From positions 1 to 64,000 of the forward strand of contig JANYHF010000004.1 in NCBI GenBank assembly GCA_025359185.1: 64,000 bases of DNA, written 5' to 3'. Source of the stretch: Hyphomicrobiaceae bacterium. GTDB lineage: Bacteria > Pseudomonadota > Alphaproteobacteria > Rhizobiales > Hyphomicrobiaceae. Numbering within the stretch: the first letter of the stretch is position 1; every line of letters begins with the position of its first letter. Both the position numbers and the translations under genes were made by a program. This document shows, in pieces, positions 53,479-61,616 of this stretch. The notes below the pieces were generated by a model. It did not search any database. It had not been told where the DNA came from and was given only the letters and a program-made list of their open reading frames with translations.

Positions 53479-55611
53479 ATGCAGAACCCCATTGTCATCG
53501 GCATCGACGCCGGCGGCACCATGACCGACACCATCCTCGTCGACAAGGACGGGCGGTTCAAGATCGGCAAGGCCGCAACCACCCCGCGCGACGAGGCGGA
53601 GGGATTTTTGCAGTCGGCCGAGGATGCGGCCGAGGCATGGGGGATTTCGCTCGATACACTGTTCAGCGGCGTTAACGTTGTGCTCTATTCTGGCACGGGC
53701 ATGTTGAACACGCTGCTCTCGCGCACCGGGCGGCGGCTAGGCCTCATCACCACCAAGGGTACCGAGGACATGATCTTGATGGGCCGCGGCCTGCAGGCAT
53801 GGTCGGATTATTCCTATGCGGATCGTCTCCACGCTGTCACCCACCAGCATCCGGCGCCCCTGGTGCCGCGCCGCCGGACCCATGGCGTGACCGAGCGCGT
53901 CGATCAGTTCGGCGATGTGGTCATTCCGGTTTACGAGCACGAAGCGCGGACAGCGGCCAAGGCATTGATCAAGGACAAGGTCGAGGGCATCTGCATCTGC
54001 TTGCTGTTTTCACATGTGAACCCGTCGCATGAGAAGCGCATTGCAGAGATTGTCGCTGAGGAAGTAAAAAAGGCCAATGCAGATATTCGAGTCTACACCA
54101 GCCACGAGATCCGGCCGGTGATACGCGAGCAGTCGCGCTTGAACAGTGTGCTGATCGAAGCCTATGCGACCTCCCGCGGCCGGGCACAGCTCGAAGGCAT
54201 CGAGGCCATCTCGAAATCGCATGGCTTCAAATACGGCGTGCAAACGCTGTTGTCGTTTGGCGGGCTCACCTCGATCAAGCATCCACGGCTGCACGAGACG
54301 ATGATCTCGGGACCGATCGGGGGGATCCTGGGTGCCGCCTATGTCGGCAAGATGATCGGCAACGACAATCTGGTCTGCTCCGACATGGGCGGCACCTCAT
54401 TCGACATGGGCGTGATCACGCGCGGCCAGACGCGGCTTGAGAACGAGCCGATCATGGACCGGTTCAAGCTCAATCTGCCGACGTTGCATCTCGATACAAT
54501 TGGGGCAGGGGCAGGGATGATCTTGAAGGTTGATCCGCTGACGAAGAAAATTTCGCTGGGGCCGGAGAGCGCGGGTTCCGACCCGGGGCCGATCTGTTTT
54601 GGACGTGGCGGAACCGAGCCCACCATCGCTGACTGCGATGCGATCCTTGGACGGCTGAACCCGGATTATTTCCTCGGCGGCAAGGTGAAGCTCGACGTTG
54701 CCAAGGCCGAGCGCATTTTCAAACAAAAGTGTGCAGATGTTCTTGGCGTGCCCGTGCATGAGGCGGCCGAGGGCATGATCCACATGCTGGAGACCGACGC
54801 CAACAACGCATTGCGCCGCGTGATCTCGGGCCAGGGCATCCATCCGTCCGAGTTCTCGCTGTTCTCCTATGGCGGCTCGGGGCCGCTGCACCTTGCGGGC
54901 TACAGCCGGGGGATCGGCCTGAAGGACATCATCACGTTCAAGTTCGCAGCGGCGTTTTCGGCCTTCGGCTGCACGACGGCGGACTATATGCGGCGTCATG
55001 CGGTCTCGGTGCAGATCGATATTCCGCCGACGGCAGATGACAAGGCGCTTTCTGTGTTTGGTGCCAAAGTCAACGATATTTGGGTAGATCTGACAGCTCG
55101 TGCCATCACCGAAATGGAGGAGGACGGGCACAAGAAAAGCAAGATCCGTACCGAGCCGTTCCTGATGATGCGCTATACGGGCCAACTTGAAGACGTCGAA
55201 GTGATCGCGCCGCTGCGGGCCGTGAAGACACCAAATGATTTGAAGACAGTCATCGCCGCGTTCGAGGATGTCTACGAGAAGATCAACCATCGCGTCTCGC
55301 GCTACGGGCAAGCGGGCTTTTCGATCGCCGAGCTCGGCGTGGTGGCAACGGCCGATAAAGTGAAGCCGGTACTGATCAAGCATGATCTGGGTGCCGCTGA
55401 TCCCAAGGCGGCGCATAAGGGCAAGCGGCGAGTGTATTTGAGCGGCGCGTGGCATGTAGCAGAAATCTACGAAATGGATGATCTTCAACCCGGCAATGAG
55501 GTTGTGGGGCCCGCCATTATTGAGCATCCGGCGACGACTCTGGTCGTGCATCCGAAAGACCGAGTACGTATCGATGAGTGGGAATTGCTTCATTATAAAC
55601 ATGCGGGGTAA
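53479..55611 (+). CDS. acxA: Acetone carboxylase beta subunit (hydantoinase A type)
   Basis: 710 residues. The ASKHA nucleotide-binding start is VIGIDAGGTMTDTILVDKDG; further landmarks are CSDMGGTSFDMGVITRG, GPESAGSDPGPICFGRGGTE and SLFSYGGSGPLHLAGYSRGI. Acetone carboxylase turns acetone, bicarbonate and ATP into acetoacetate, and this subunit phosphorylates the substrates. Length fits AcxA (717 in Xanthobacter). ATG at 53479 matches the start of the family; a frame to 53065 runs antisense through the regulator gene. First gene of acxABC. Confidence 0.9.
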   Translation: MQNPIVIGIDAGGTMTDTILVDKDGRFKIGKAATTPRDEAEGFLQSAEDAAEAWGISLDTLFSGVNVVLYSGTGMLNTLLSRTGRRLGLITTKGTEDMILMGRGLQAWSDYSYADRLHAVTHQHPAPLVPRRRTHGVTERVDQFGDVVIPVYEHEARTAAKALIKDKVEGICICLLFSHVNPSHEKRIAEIVAEEVKKANADIRVYTSHEIRPVIREQSRLNSVLIEAYATSRGRAQLEGIEAISKSHGFKYGVQTLLSFGGLTSIKHPRLHETMISGPIGGILGAAYVGKMIGNDNLVCSDMGGTSFDMGVITRGQTRLENEPIMDRFKLNLPTLHLDTIGAGAGMILKVDPLTKKISLGPESAGSDPGPICFGRGGTEPTIADCDAILGRLNPDYFLGGKVKLDVAKAERIFKQKCADVLGVPVHEAAEGMIHMLETDANNALRRVISGQGIHPSEFSLFSYGGSGPLHLAGYSRGIGLKDIITFKFAAAFSAFGCTTADYMRRHAVSVQIDIPPTADDKALSVFGAKVNDIWVDLTARAITEMEEDGHKKSKIRTEPFLMMRYTGQLEDVEVIAPLRAVKTPNDLKTVIAAFEDVYEKINHRVSRYGQAGFSIAELGVVATADKVKPVLIKHDLGAADPKAAHKGKRRVYLSGAWHVAEIYEMDDLQPGNEVVGPAIIEHPATTLVVHPKDRVRIDEWELLHYKHAG

Positions 55612-55650
55612 GAAAGGAAGAGCAGTTGTCAGAGGGATTATGGACTAGAC

Positions 55651-55671
55651 ATTAGGGATTAGGGATTAGGG
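55651..55671. repeat. ATTAGGG x 3
   Basis: Three perfect tandem heptamers end ten bases before the ATG of acxB. Slippage here would change the spacing ahead of the next gene. Confidence 0.9.
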
Positions 55672-55681
55672 AAAGCAGACA

Positions 55682-57904
55682 ATGCAAGACAAGGCACCTC
55701 ACCCGATGCCCTATCGCGACCGGCTCCGCGCGTCGGAAGCGGCCCGCGAAACGACCGGCTGCTATGATGGTGTAACTTCGCTGAGCTTACGCGCCGCCGA
55801 TCCGCTGAAGTTCGAGACGCTGCACACGAAGCTACGCTCGTTTTGCGTGTCGGCCCGCGAAATGGCGCGGCGCATCTCTGCTTCGCCCGGTGTGCGCGAG
55901 GTGGGAGAAATGGTGGTTGCAATCTATACGCCGGAAGGCGATGCGGTGGCGCTCTCCAACGGCATCATGGTGCATGTGCACACTATGAGCCGGTTCATCA
56001 AATGGATGATCGAGCAGGGCTACGAGGAAAACCCCGGCATCCGCGAGGGCGATATTTTCGCCAACAACGACGCCTTCATCGGCACAGTGCAAGTGCCCGA
56101 TGTGATGGATGTCGTGCCGATTTTCTATGAAGGCGAGCTCGCCGGCTGGGCCGGCGCGGTCTGCCACGAGTTGGAGTCGGGCGGCATCACGCCGGGGGGC
56201 GATGTGTGCCTGGCGCAAGAGAGGTTCACGGAGGGGTTGTTCGTCTGTGCCGAGAAAATCGGCAGCAATGACGAGATCCGCCGCGACTATGTGATCCGCT
56301 GCGAGCGCAATCTCCGTATGCCGATCTACTGGGTGCTGGATGAGAAGGCCAAGGTCGCCAGTTGCATCGACATGCGCGAAAACGTCAAGCGCATCATCGA
56401 TGAAGTGGGCATCGAGTACTGGCGGCAAGTGACGAAGGAGTTCATCGAGGAGGGGCGGCGCGGGCAGCTGGCGCGCACGCAGCAATTAACCGTACCCGGC
56501 ATTTATCGCGGACACACGTTCTATGGCCATGTGACCGAAGGCAAGCCGGGTTTCCAGCCGCTGGGCGATTCCAATTGGTTGTATGCGATTCCCATTGAGA
56601 TGACCGTCGAGACTAGCGGCAAGATCACAATGGATTTCGAGGGCACGCAGAGCTGGGGCTACCACTCCATGAACTGCACGCCCGCAGGCATGGATGGCGG
56701 CATGTTCGTCACACTAACCCAGCACATGAACTATGAGGGCCTCGTCAACGACGGCGCATGGATGGCGACCGAACTGAAACTGCCCAAAGGCACTTGGACC
56801 AATCCCGACAACGAGTTCTGCGCCACGGCCACGAGCTGGGCGCTGCTGCTGCCAGCCTACGGCGTGTTCCAGCGCTTGCTCTCGCGCGGATTCCTGGCGC
56901 GCGGGTTCGTGGAAGAGGTGTTTGTCGGTCAGGTAAACTCTCCCATGATCGAGATGGGCGGCGAGAGCCAGTACGGCACGCAATTCGGTATGGCGCATTT
57001 CGAATGCGCCGCAGCGGGGTCGGGGGCGCTGGCCATCAAGGATGGTCTCGATACAGCCTATGTCGGCTGGAATCCGGAAAGCGACATGGGCAATATGGAG
57101 ATCTGGGAGCAAAATATGCCAATGCTCTATATTGGCCGTTCGATCCTGCCCAATTCGGGCGGGGCCGGAAAATATCGTGGCGGCTGCTCGTTCCTTTCGA
57201 CGTGGCTTTTGCACAAAACGCAGCATCTGCGGCTAGTGACATCGGAGCATTCGTCTCGCGTGTTCGACAACGCCGGCATGTGCGGCGGCTATCCGGCACC
57301 GACCTGCCAGCTGCATCGCACCGTGCGCGATACCAACGTCGCCGAGGTGATCGCGGCGCAAAAGCCGCTGCCGCATGGAATCGGGTTGAACCCGGAGCGA
57401 TCAACGATTGAAGAGCTGATCGAGGGGGATCATGAAACGACGGAGGGTCCGTATATTTCCTCGCCGCACGTGGCGGGCGACATCTTCAGCCACGCCTACA
57501 ATGGCGGCGGCGGCTATGGCGATCCGCTCGAGCGCGATCCGGCAAAGGTGGCGTATGACGTGGAGAACGGGTTCGTCACCGAGCTTCAGGCGCGGAACGT
57601 GTCGGGGGTGTTCGTCACCCAGGATATCGAAAGTGGCGATTGGTCTGTGGACGTCAAAGTGACGGCCAAGGCACGGCAAAAGCTGCGCGCCAATCGCCGC
57701 AAGCGCGCCGTGCCGGTGGCTGAGTGGATCAAGAGCGAAGGCAACCGCGTGGCGGCCAAGGACTTCGTCTACGAAGTGCGCCGGATGTATCAAGGCGGCA
57801 TGAAACTCTCGCCGCGCTTTTCTGAGGAGTTCCGCGCCTTCTGGTCGCTGCCAAAGGGTTTCGTGTTCGAAGATGAGAAAGCTCCCAAGCGGAAGAAGAT
57901 GTGA
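55682..57904 (+). CDS. acxB: Acetone carboxylase alpha subunit (hydantoinase B type)
   Basis: 740 residues of the HyuB family. Landmarks are VHVHTMSRFIKWMIEQGYEE, REGDIFANNDAFIGTVQVPD, MGGESQYGTQFGMAHFECAA and HAYNGGGGYGDPLERDP. In AcxABC this subunit holds the Mn site where the phosphorylated acetone enol is carboxylated. The alpha subunit in Xanthobacter is about 776 residues. A strong ribosome site is lacking; the ATTAGGG repeat (GGGAAAGC) lies before the start. Confidence 0.9.
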   Translation: MQDKAPHPMPYRDRLRASEAARETTGCYDGVTSLSLRAADPLKFETLHTKLRSFCVSAREMARRISASPGVREVGEMVVAIYTPEGDAVALSNGIMVHVHTMSRFIKWMIEQGYEENPGIREGDIFANNDAFIGTVQVPDVMDVVPIFYEGELAGWAGAVCHELESGGITPGGDVCLAQERFTEGLFVCAEKIGSNDEIRRDYVIRCERNLRMPIYWVLDEKAKVASCIDMRENVKRIIDEVGIEYWRQVTKEFIEEGRRGQLARTQQLTVPGIYRGHTFYGHVTEGKPGFQPLGDSNWLYAIPIEMTVETSGKITMDFEGTQSWGYHSMNCTPAGMDGGMFVTLTQHMNYEGLVNDGAWMATELKLPKGTWTNPDNEFCATATSWALLLPAYGVFQRLLSRGFLARGFVEEVFVGQVNSPMIEMGGESQYGTQFGMAHFECAAAGSGALAIKDGLDTAYVGWNPESDMGNMEIWEQNMPMLYIGRSILPNSGGAGKYRGGCSFLSTWLLHKTQHLRLVTSEHSSRVFDNAGMCGGYPAPTCQLHRTVRDTNVAEVIAAQKPLPHGIGLNPERSTIEELIEGDHETTEGPYISSPHVAGDIFSHAYNGGGGYGDPLERDPAKVAYDVENGFVTELQARNVSGVFVTQDIESGDWSVDVKVTAKARQKLRANRRKRAVPVAEWIKSEGNRVAAKDFVYEVRRMYQGGMKLSPRFSEEFRAFWSLPKGFVFEDEKAPKRKKM

Positions 57905-57967
57905 TGTTGAGGGTGCCGAACACTCAGGATACCGCTCTAACAATTCGCATATTGCCAGGCAGCCCCA

Positions 57968-58456
57968 ATGACCAACTACTCCCAAGACGTCATCCGCGAC
58001 CTCATTGCCGGCGAGTTGCCGTGGCACCAGACCAAACGCATCATGAGCGCGTACAAGGACGATGACCGCTTCTTTAAAGTGGTCGCAGTGCTTCAAGATC
58101 GCGTGACGTGGACGGAGCAAATTCTGCTGCCGATCGGCGAGCATCTGTTCATCGTTCAGAAGGGCAAGACCCGCATCACGAAATGCGATTGCGGCCACGA
58201 GTTCGGCGACTACAAGAAGAACTGGAAGCTCGCCGCCAACATTTATGTGCGCAAAGACAAGAGAAGTTTGCGTGAGATCTACCCCAATAGCGATCTCTGT
58301 CACCCCGACTGGATGGAACTGCGCGAATTCATCTGCCCCGGTTGCGCAACGCTGCTGGAAGTGGAAGCCTGTCCGCCGGGCTATCCTATCGTGCATGATT
58401 TCCAGCCCGATCTCGAAGGGTTCTATCGCGACTGGTTGAAGACGCCGCTTCCGTAG
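57968..58456 (+). CDS. acxC: Acetone carboxylase gamma subunit
   Basis: 162 residues, matching AcxC along its length: RFFKVVAVLQDRVTWTEQIL, LPIGEHLFIVQKG, KCDCGHEFGDYKKNWKLAAN, ICPGCATLLEVEACPPGYPI, VHDFQPDLEGFYRDWL. The C-x-C-GH and C-x2-C pairs form a structural zinc site. Its presence identifies the preceding genes as acetone carboxylase and not hydantoinase or oxoprolinase. The TAG stop lies inside a palindromic repeat. Confidence 0.92.
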   Translation: MTNYSQDVIRDLIAGELPWHQTKRIMSAYKDDDRFFKVVAVLQDRVTWTEQILLPIGEHLFIVQKGKTRITKCDCGHEFGDYKKNWKLAANIYVRKDKRSLREIYPNSDLCHPDWMELREFICPGCATLLEVEACPPGYPIVHDFQPDLEGFYRDWLKTPLP

Positions 58457-58540
58457 GGTGAACTGAGCATCTTTGTAACGACCACCGTTGACACCGCCGG
58501 TCGCGGTGAGCCTTGCGACGATACTCAGTTCACCCTACGG
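58451..58540. repeat. 90-bp palindromic repeat, GTAGGGTG type
   Basis: Perfect 17-bp arms, 58451-58467 (CCGTAGGGTGAACTGAG) and 58524-58540, around a 56-base centre. The acxC stop codon is part of the left arm. Same end motif as the element at 59358. Confidence 0.88.
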
Positions 58541-58564
58541 TTCAGCGCCCAACGAGGAGACGTC

Positions 58565-59344
58565 ATGGAACGCAAAGGCAGGGTTGAGGGAAAGGCCGTT
58601 TGGGCGACGGGCGCGGGGCTCGGGCTTGGCCGTGCAAGTTCCATCCTGTTGGCCTCAGAGGGTGCGCACATTCTGGTGACGGACTATGATCCGAAAGTGG
58701 GCCAGGAGACGGTCACCCTTATCCGCAGCGCAGGCGGCACCGCAGAATTCTTCCCCCTCGACGTCACCAAACCTGCCGACTGGGACGCTGCGCGAGTCTT
58801 TTGCTCGGAGATGTTCGGCCGCCTCGACGTGATGCTCAACAACGCCGGCATCGCTATTGCGGCCAACATCGAGACGACGACGCTCGCTGACTGGCACCGC
58901 ACCATGGCGGTCAACGGCGATGGCGTGTTCCTCGGCTGCCAGCATGCGGTCGCGCTGATGAAACCCTCCGGCGGCGGATCGATCATCAATCTCTCTTCCA
59001 TCGACGGCATCATCGGCGAGGCGGAACTAGCCGCCTATTGCGCCAGCAAGGGGGCCGTCCGCACGCTGACCAAGGCTGTCGCCGTGCATTGCGCCGAACA
59101 CAAATACAATATTCGCTGCAATTCCATCCATCCGGGCTACATCTGGACACCGCAGACCGAGAATTATCTGAAGGATCTTGGGCGGCTGGAGCAGGAGAAG
59201 GCCAAGGCGCTGTCGCGGCACCCCATCGGCTATCTGGGCGAACCCAACGATATCGCCTATATGGTGCTTTATCTGGCGTCGGATGAATCGAAATTCGTCA
59301 CCGGCTCCGAGATGGTCGTCGATGGCGGCTATCTGATGGTTTGA
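58565..59344 (+). CDS. Short-chain dehydrogenase/reductase (SDR)
   Basis: 259 residues. Cofactor motif TGAGLGLGRASS, NNAG, and the catalytic Ser (NLSSIDG), Tyr and Lys (YCASKGAV) are present; an acidic residue after the second strand (VTDYD) suggests NAD. Right behind acxABC it could oxidise a secondary alcohol such as 2-propanol to acetone or reduce acetoacetate; substrate cannot be read. GAGGAG precedes the ATG. Confidence 0.88.
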   Translation: MERKGRVEGKAVWATGAGLGLGRASSILLASEGAHILVTDYDPKVGQETVTLIRSAGGTAEFFPLDVTKPADWDAARVFCSEMFGRLDVMLNNAGIAIAANIETTTLADWHRTMAVNGDGVFLGCQHAVALMKPSGGGSIINLSSIDGIIGEAELAAYCASKGAVRTLTKAVAVHCAEHKYNIRCNSIHPGYIWTPQTENYLKDLGRLEQEKAKALSRHPIGYLGEPNDIAYMVLYLASDESKFVTGSEMVVDGGYLMV

Positions 59345-59357
59345 TCTCGGAATAAAC

Positions 59358-59441
59358 GTAGGGTGGTGCTGAACCTTCGCGAAGCAAAGCGATTGCACCG
59401 TGCACGATGGTCAGCTTCGCGAAGGCTCAGCACCACCCTAC
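59358..59441. repeat. 84-bp palindromic repeat, GTAGGGTG type
   Basis: 27-bp arms (59358-59384 and 59415-59441) with one mismatch around a 30-base loop; ends GTAGGGTGGTGCTGA and its complement. Fills most of the gap between the two SDR genes. Confidence 0.9.
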
Positions 59442-59464
59442 AGGCAGCGGAAGGACGCGACACC

Positions 59465-60295
59465 ATGTCCAGCGAGTTTCTCAGCGGCCGCTCGGCTTTC
59501 ATCACGGGCGGCCTCACCGGCCAGGGGCTCGCCATTGCGCAGGCGCTGGCACAAGAGAGCGCCAATGTTGCCGTCGGCTCCTATGTGGGTGAAGCAGCCC
59601 GGCTTAATGATTCGGCCGCCTACCCGGCGCACGACGAAATTGACCGTGTGCGAACAGACCTTGCCAGCCACGGCACCAAAGTCTACGCCGGCCACCTCGA
59701 CGTCCGCAGCACCGAGGCCATCAACAGCTTTGTCAGCGCCGCGCAAAGCCACTGCGGCCCCTTCGACATCCTCGTCAACGCCGCCGGCACCACCGCCGAG
59801 CACCCAGTCTGCGACCACCCCGACGACCTCTGGGAGAAAATCCTCGATACCAACCTCACCGGCGCCTTTCGCATGACCCGCGCGCTGCTGCCGGGCATGA
59901 TCGAACGCCGCTGGGGCCGCATTATCAATCTCGGCTCAACTGCGGCCACCGTTGGCTGGAAGGATAACCCCGCCTATTGCGCGTCCAAGGCCGGGTTGCT
60001 CGGCCTCACGCGATGCGTCGCCCTCGAAGGCGCGGCCCACGGCATCACCTGCGTTATGATCAGCCCGACCTGGGTCGAGACCGAACTGATGCGCCGCAGC
60101 GTCTCCCAAGTGGTCGAACGCGAGGGCAAGGGCCGCTCCATTGAGGCCGCCATGGCCGACATCGCTCGGGGAAACCCGCAAGGCCGGATCATCCAGCCAG
60201 ATGAAGTCGCCGCACTTGCGACATTTCTATGCCGCAACGAGGCACTCGGCATCACGATGGAGAACATCCAACTGACAGGTGGTGCGCTTTGGTAA
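59465..60295 (+). CDS. Short-chain dehydrogenase/reductase (SDR)
   Basis: 276 residues. ITGGLTGQGLAIAQ cofactor loop, NAAG motif, Ser in NLGSTAA, catalytic YCASK, and the C-terminal LTGGALW. A 20-residue insert (about 44-64, LNDSAAYPAHDEIDRVRTDL) lengthens the second cofactor strand region. Substrate is unknown. ATG at 59465 is taken over an upstream in-frame start, as the earlier part lies in the palindromic repeat. Confidence 0.87.
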   Translation: MSSEFLSGRSAFITGGLTGQGLAIAQALAQESANVAVGSYVGEAARLNDSAAYPAHDEIDRVRTDLASHGTKVYAGHLDVRSTEAINSFVSAAQSHCGPFDILVNAAGTTAEHPVCDHPDDLWEKILDTNLTGAFRMTRALLPGMIERRWGRIINLGSTAATVGWKDNPAYCASKAGLLGLTRCVALEGAAHGITCVMISPTWVETELMRRSVSQVVEREGKGRSIEAAMADIARGNPQGRIIQPDEVAALATFLCRNEALGITMENIQLTGGALW

Positions 60296-60368
60296 AGCCG
60301 CCGATGGACGCCGGATCAAGATCATGAAACAATATGACGCGGCAGTGACAACAAAAGGGACAAATGGA

Positions 60369-61310
60369 ATGACAGGACAGCTTCGAGATCTTGGCAAGGC
60401 CGCTGTGGCCCTTGCCCTCATCGCCGCCGGTGCGACCGCCGCATCGGCCGCCGACCTCGGTGCCAAGGATGACGCCATCAAGCTCGCCATGCTCGAATGG
60501 TCTGGCCAGCACATCTCGACGCATATCGCCGGTCAGCTTTTACAGAAGCTCGGCTACAAGGTGGAATATGTGACGGCGGGGAACTTCCCGCAGTTCACAG
60601 GCCTGTCTGATGGCACGATCAGCGCCTCGGTCGAAGTTTGGATGAACAATGTCGGCGACGTCTATCCAAAGGCGCTCGAAGCCAAGCAGATCGAGGATAT
60701 CGGCAAGCTGAACCTCGAAACCCACGAAGGCTGGGTCTATCCGAAATATCTGGAAGCGATGTGCCCCGGCCTGCCCGATTGGTCGGCCCTCGACAAACCG
60801 GAATGCCAGAAGGCGCTGGCGAGCCCCGATACGGCCCCCAAGGCCCGCTTCCTCGACTATCCCGCCGATTGGGGTTCGCGCGCGGCGACGATCCTTGCCG
60901 ACAACAATATGAACTTGACGGCGGTTCCCTCAGGTTCGGAAGGCGCGCTGGTTGCTGAATGGGAATCGGCCATCGCCGCCAAGAAGCCGCTGGTCATGAT
61001 GTTCTGGGCACCGCATATCGCGCTGGCCGGCGTTGATGTCGGCTGGATCAAGATGCCGCCGTGCAAGACCCCGGAAGCCGCCCACTGCATCACGCCGCCC
61101 GACGTCGACAAGATCGTCTGGTCCGGTTTCGGCAAGAAGTGGCCCGCCGCCACGGTGCTGTTGCAGAAGCTGTCGATGGATGCAGCCGAGCAGCTGAAGA
61201 TTATGCAGCGCGTTGATAAGAAGGGCGAAGATATTGACGCTGTCACCAAGGAATGGCTTGAGAAGAACGAAGCCGTCTGGAAGCCCTGGGTCGACGCAGC
61301 CAAGGGCTGA
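60369..61310 (+). CDS. Glycine betaine/proline-type ABC substrate-binding protein
   Basis: 313 residues with a Sec signal peptide (cut after about residue 28, TAASA-A) and an OpuAC/ProX-type fold (KLAMLEWSGQHISTHIAGQL, GTISASVEVWMNNVGDVYPK, MFWAPHIALAGVDVGWIKMP). Trp and Tyr residues for binding quaternary amines are frequent. AAAGGGA lies before the ATG at 60369; ATG 60324 is a weaker choice. A terminator-like hairpin and a palindromic element separate it from the permease gene. Confidence 0.88.
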   Translation: MTGQLRDLGKAAVALALIAAGATAASAADLGAKDDAIKLAMLEWSGQHISTHIAGQLLQKLGYKVEYVTAGNFPQFTGLSDGTISASVEVWMNNVGDVYPKALEAKQIEDIGKLNLETHEGWVYPKYLEAMCPGLPDWSALDKPECQKALASPDTAPKARFLDYPADWGSRAATILADNNMNLTAVPSGSEGALVAEWESAIAAKKPLVMMFWAPHIALAGVDVGWIKMPPCKTPEAAHCITPPDVDKIVWSGFGKKWPAATVLLQKLSMDAAEQLKIMQRVDKKGEDIDAVTKEWLEKNEAVWKPWVDAAKG

Positions 61311-61337
61311 TCGGTTTGTGTAAGGACGCATAGAGGC

Positions 61338-61384
61338 GGGGCCGTTGCTGATTTTCTGATCAGCGGCGGCCCTGTTTTGTTTTG
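61338..61384 (+). terminator. Terminator/attenuator between binding protein and permease
   Basis: Stem GGGCCGTTGCTGAT / ATCAGCGGCGGCCC (two mismatches) followed by TGTTTTGTTTT. Likely gives more binding protein than permease. Confidence 0.8.
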
Positions 61385-61426
61385 GACGTGCAACTGCATC
61401 ATTGAAGACTGAGTACGTGTGGGGTC

Positions 61427-61550
61427 TTCCTGCCCCACCCCCACCGTGTTCCTCCCCCCGCAAGGGGGAGGAGACGCGGGATTCGATATTGCGGTGCTTG
61501 CGTCCCTTCCCCCTTGAGGGGGGAAGGACAGGATGGGGGTGGGGCGGGAA
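61427..61550. repeat. 124-bp three-hairpin palindromic repeat
   Basis: Outer arms TTCCTGCCCCACCCCCACC and GGATGGGGGTGGGGCGGGAA pair over about 19 bp; within are two hairpins, CCTCCCCCCGCAAGGGGGAGG and CCTTCCCCC/GGGGGGAAGG. It resembles rhizobial intergenic repeats. Confidence 0.85.
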
Positions 61551-61616
61551 AGCCGCGCAGCAAGTACTGCCACATTTGTTCGCAGATCATACGTTTTCAT
61601 TGATGGTGCTTTCGCC

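Noticed and set aside
55651-55671. Telomere-like repeat marking a linear replicon end
   Set aside because: Only three units, inside an operon between acxA and acxB.
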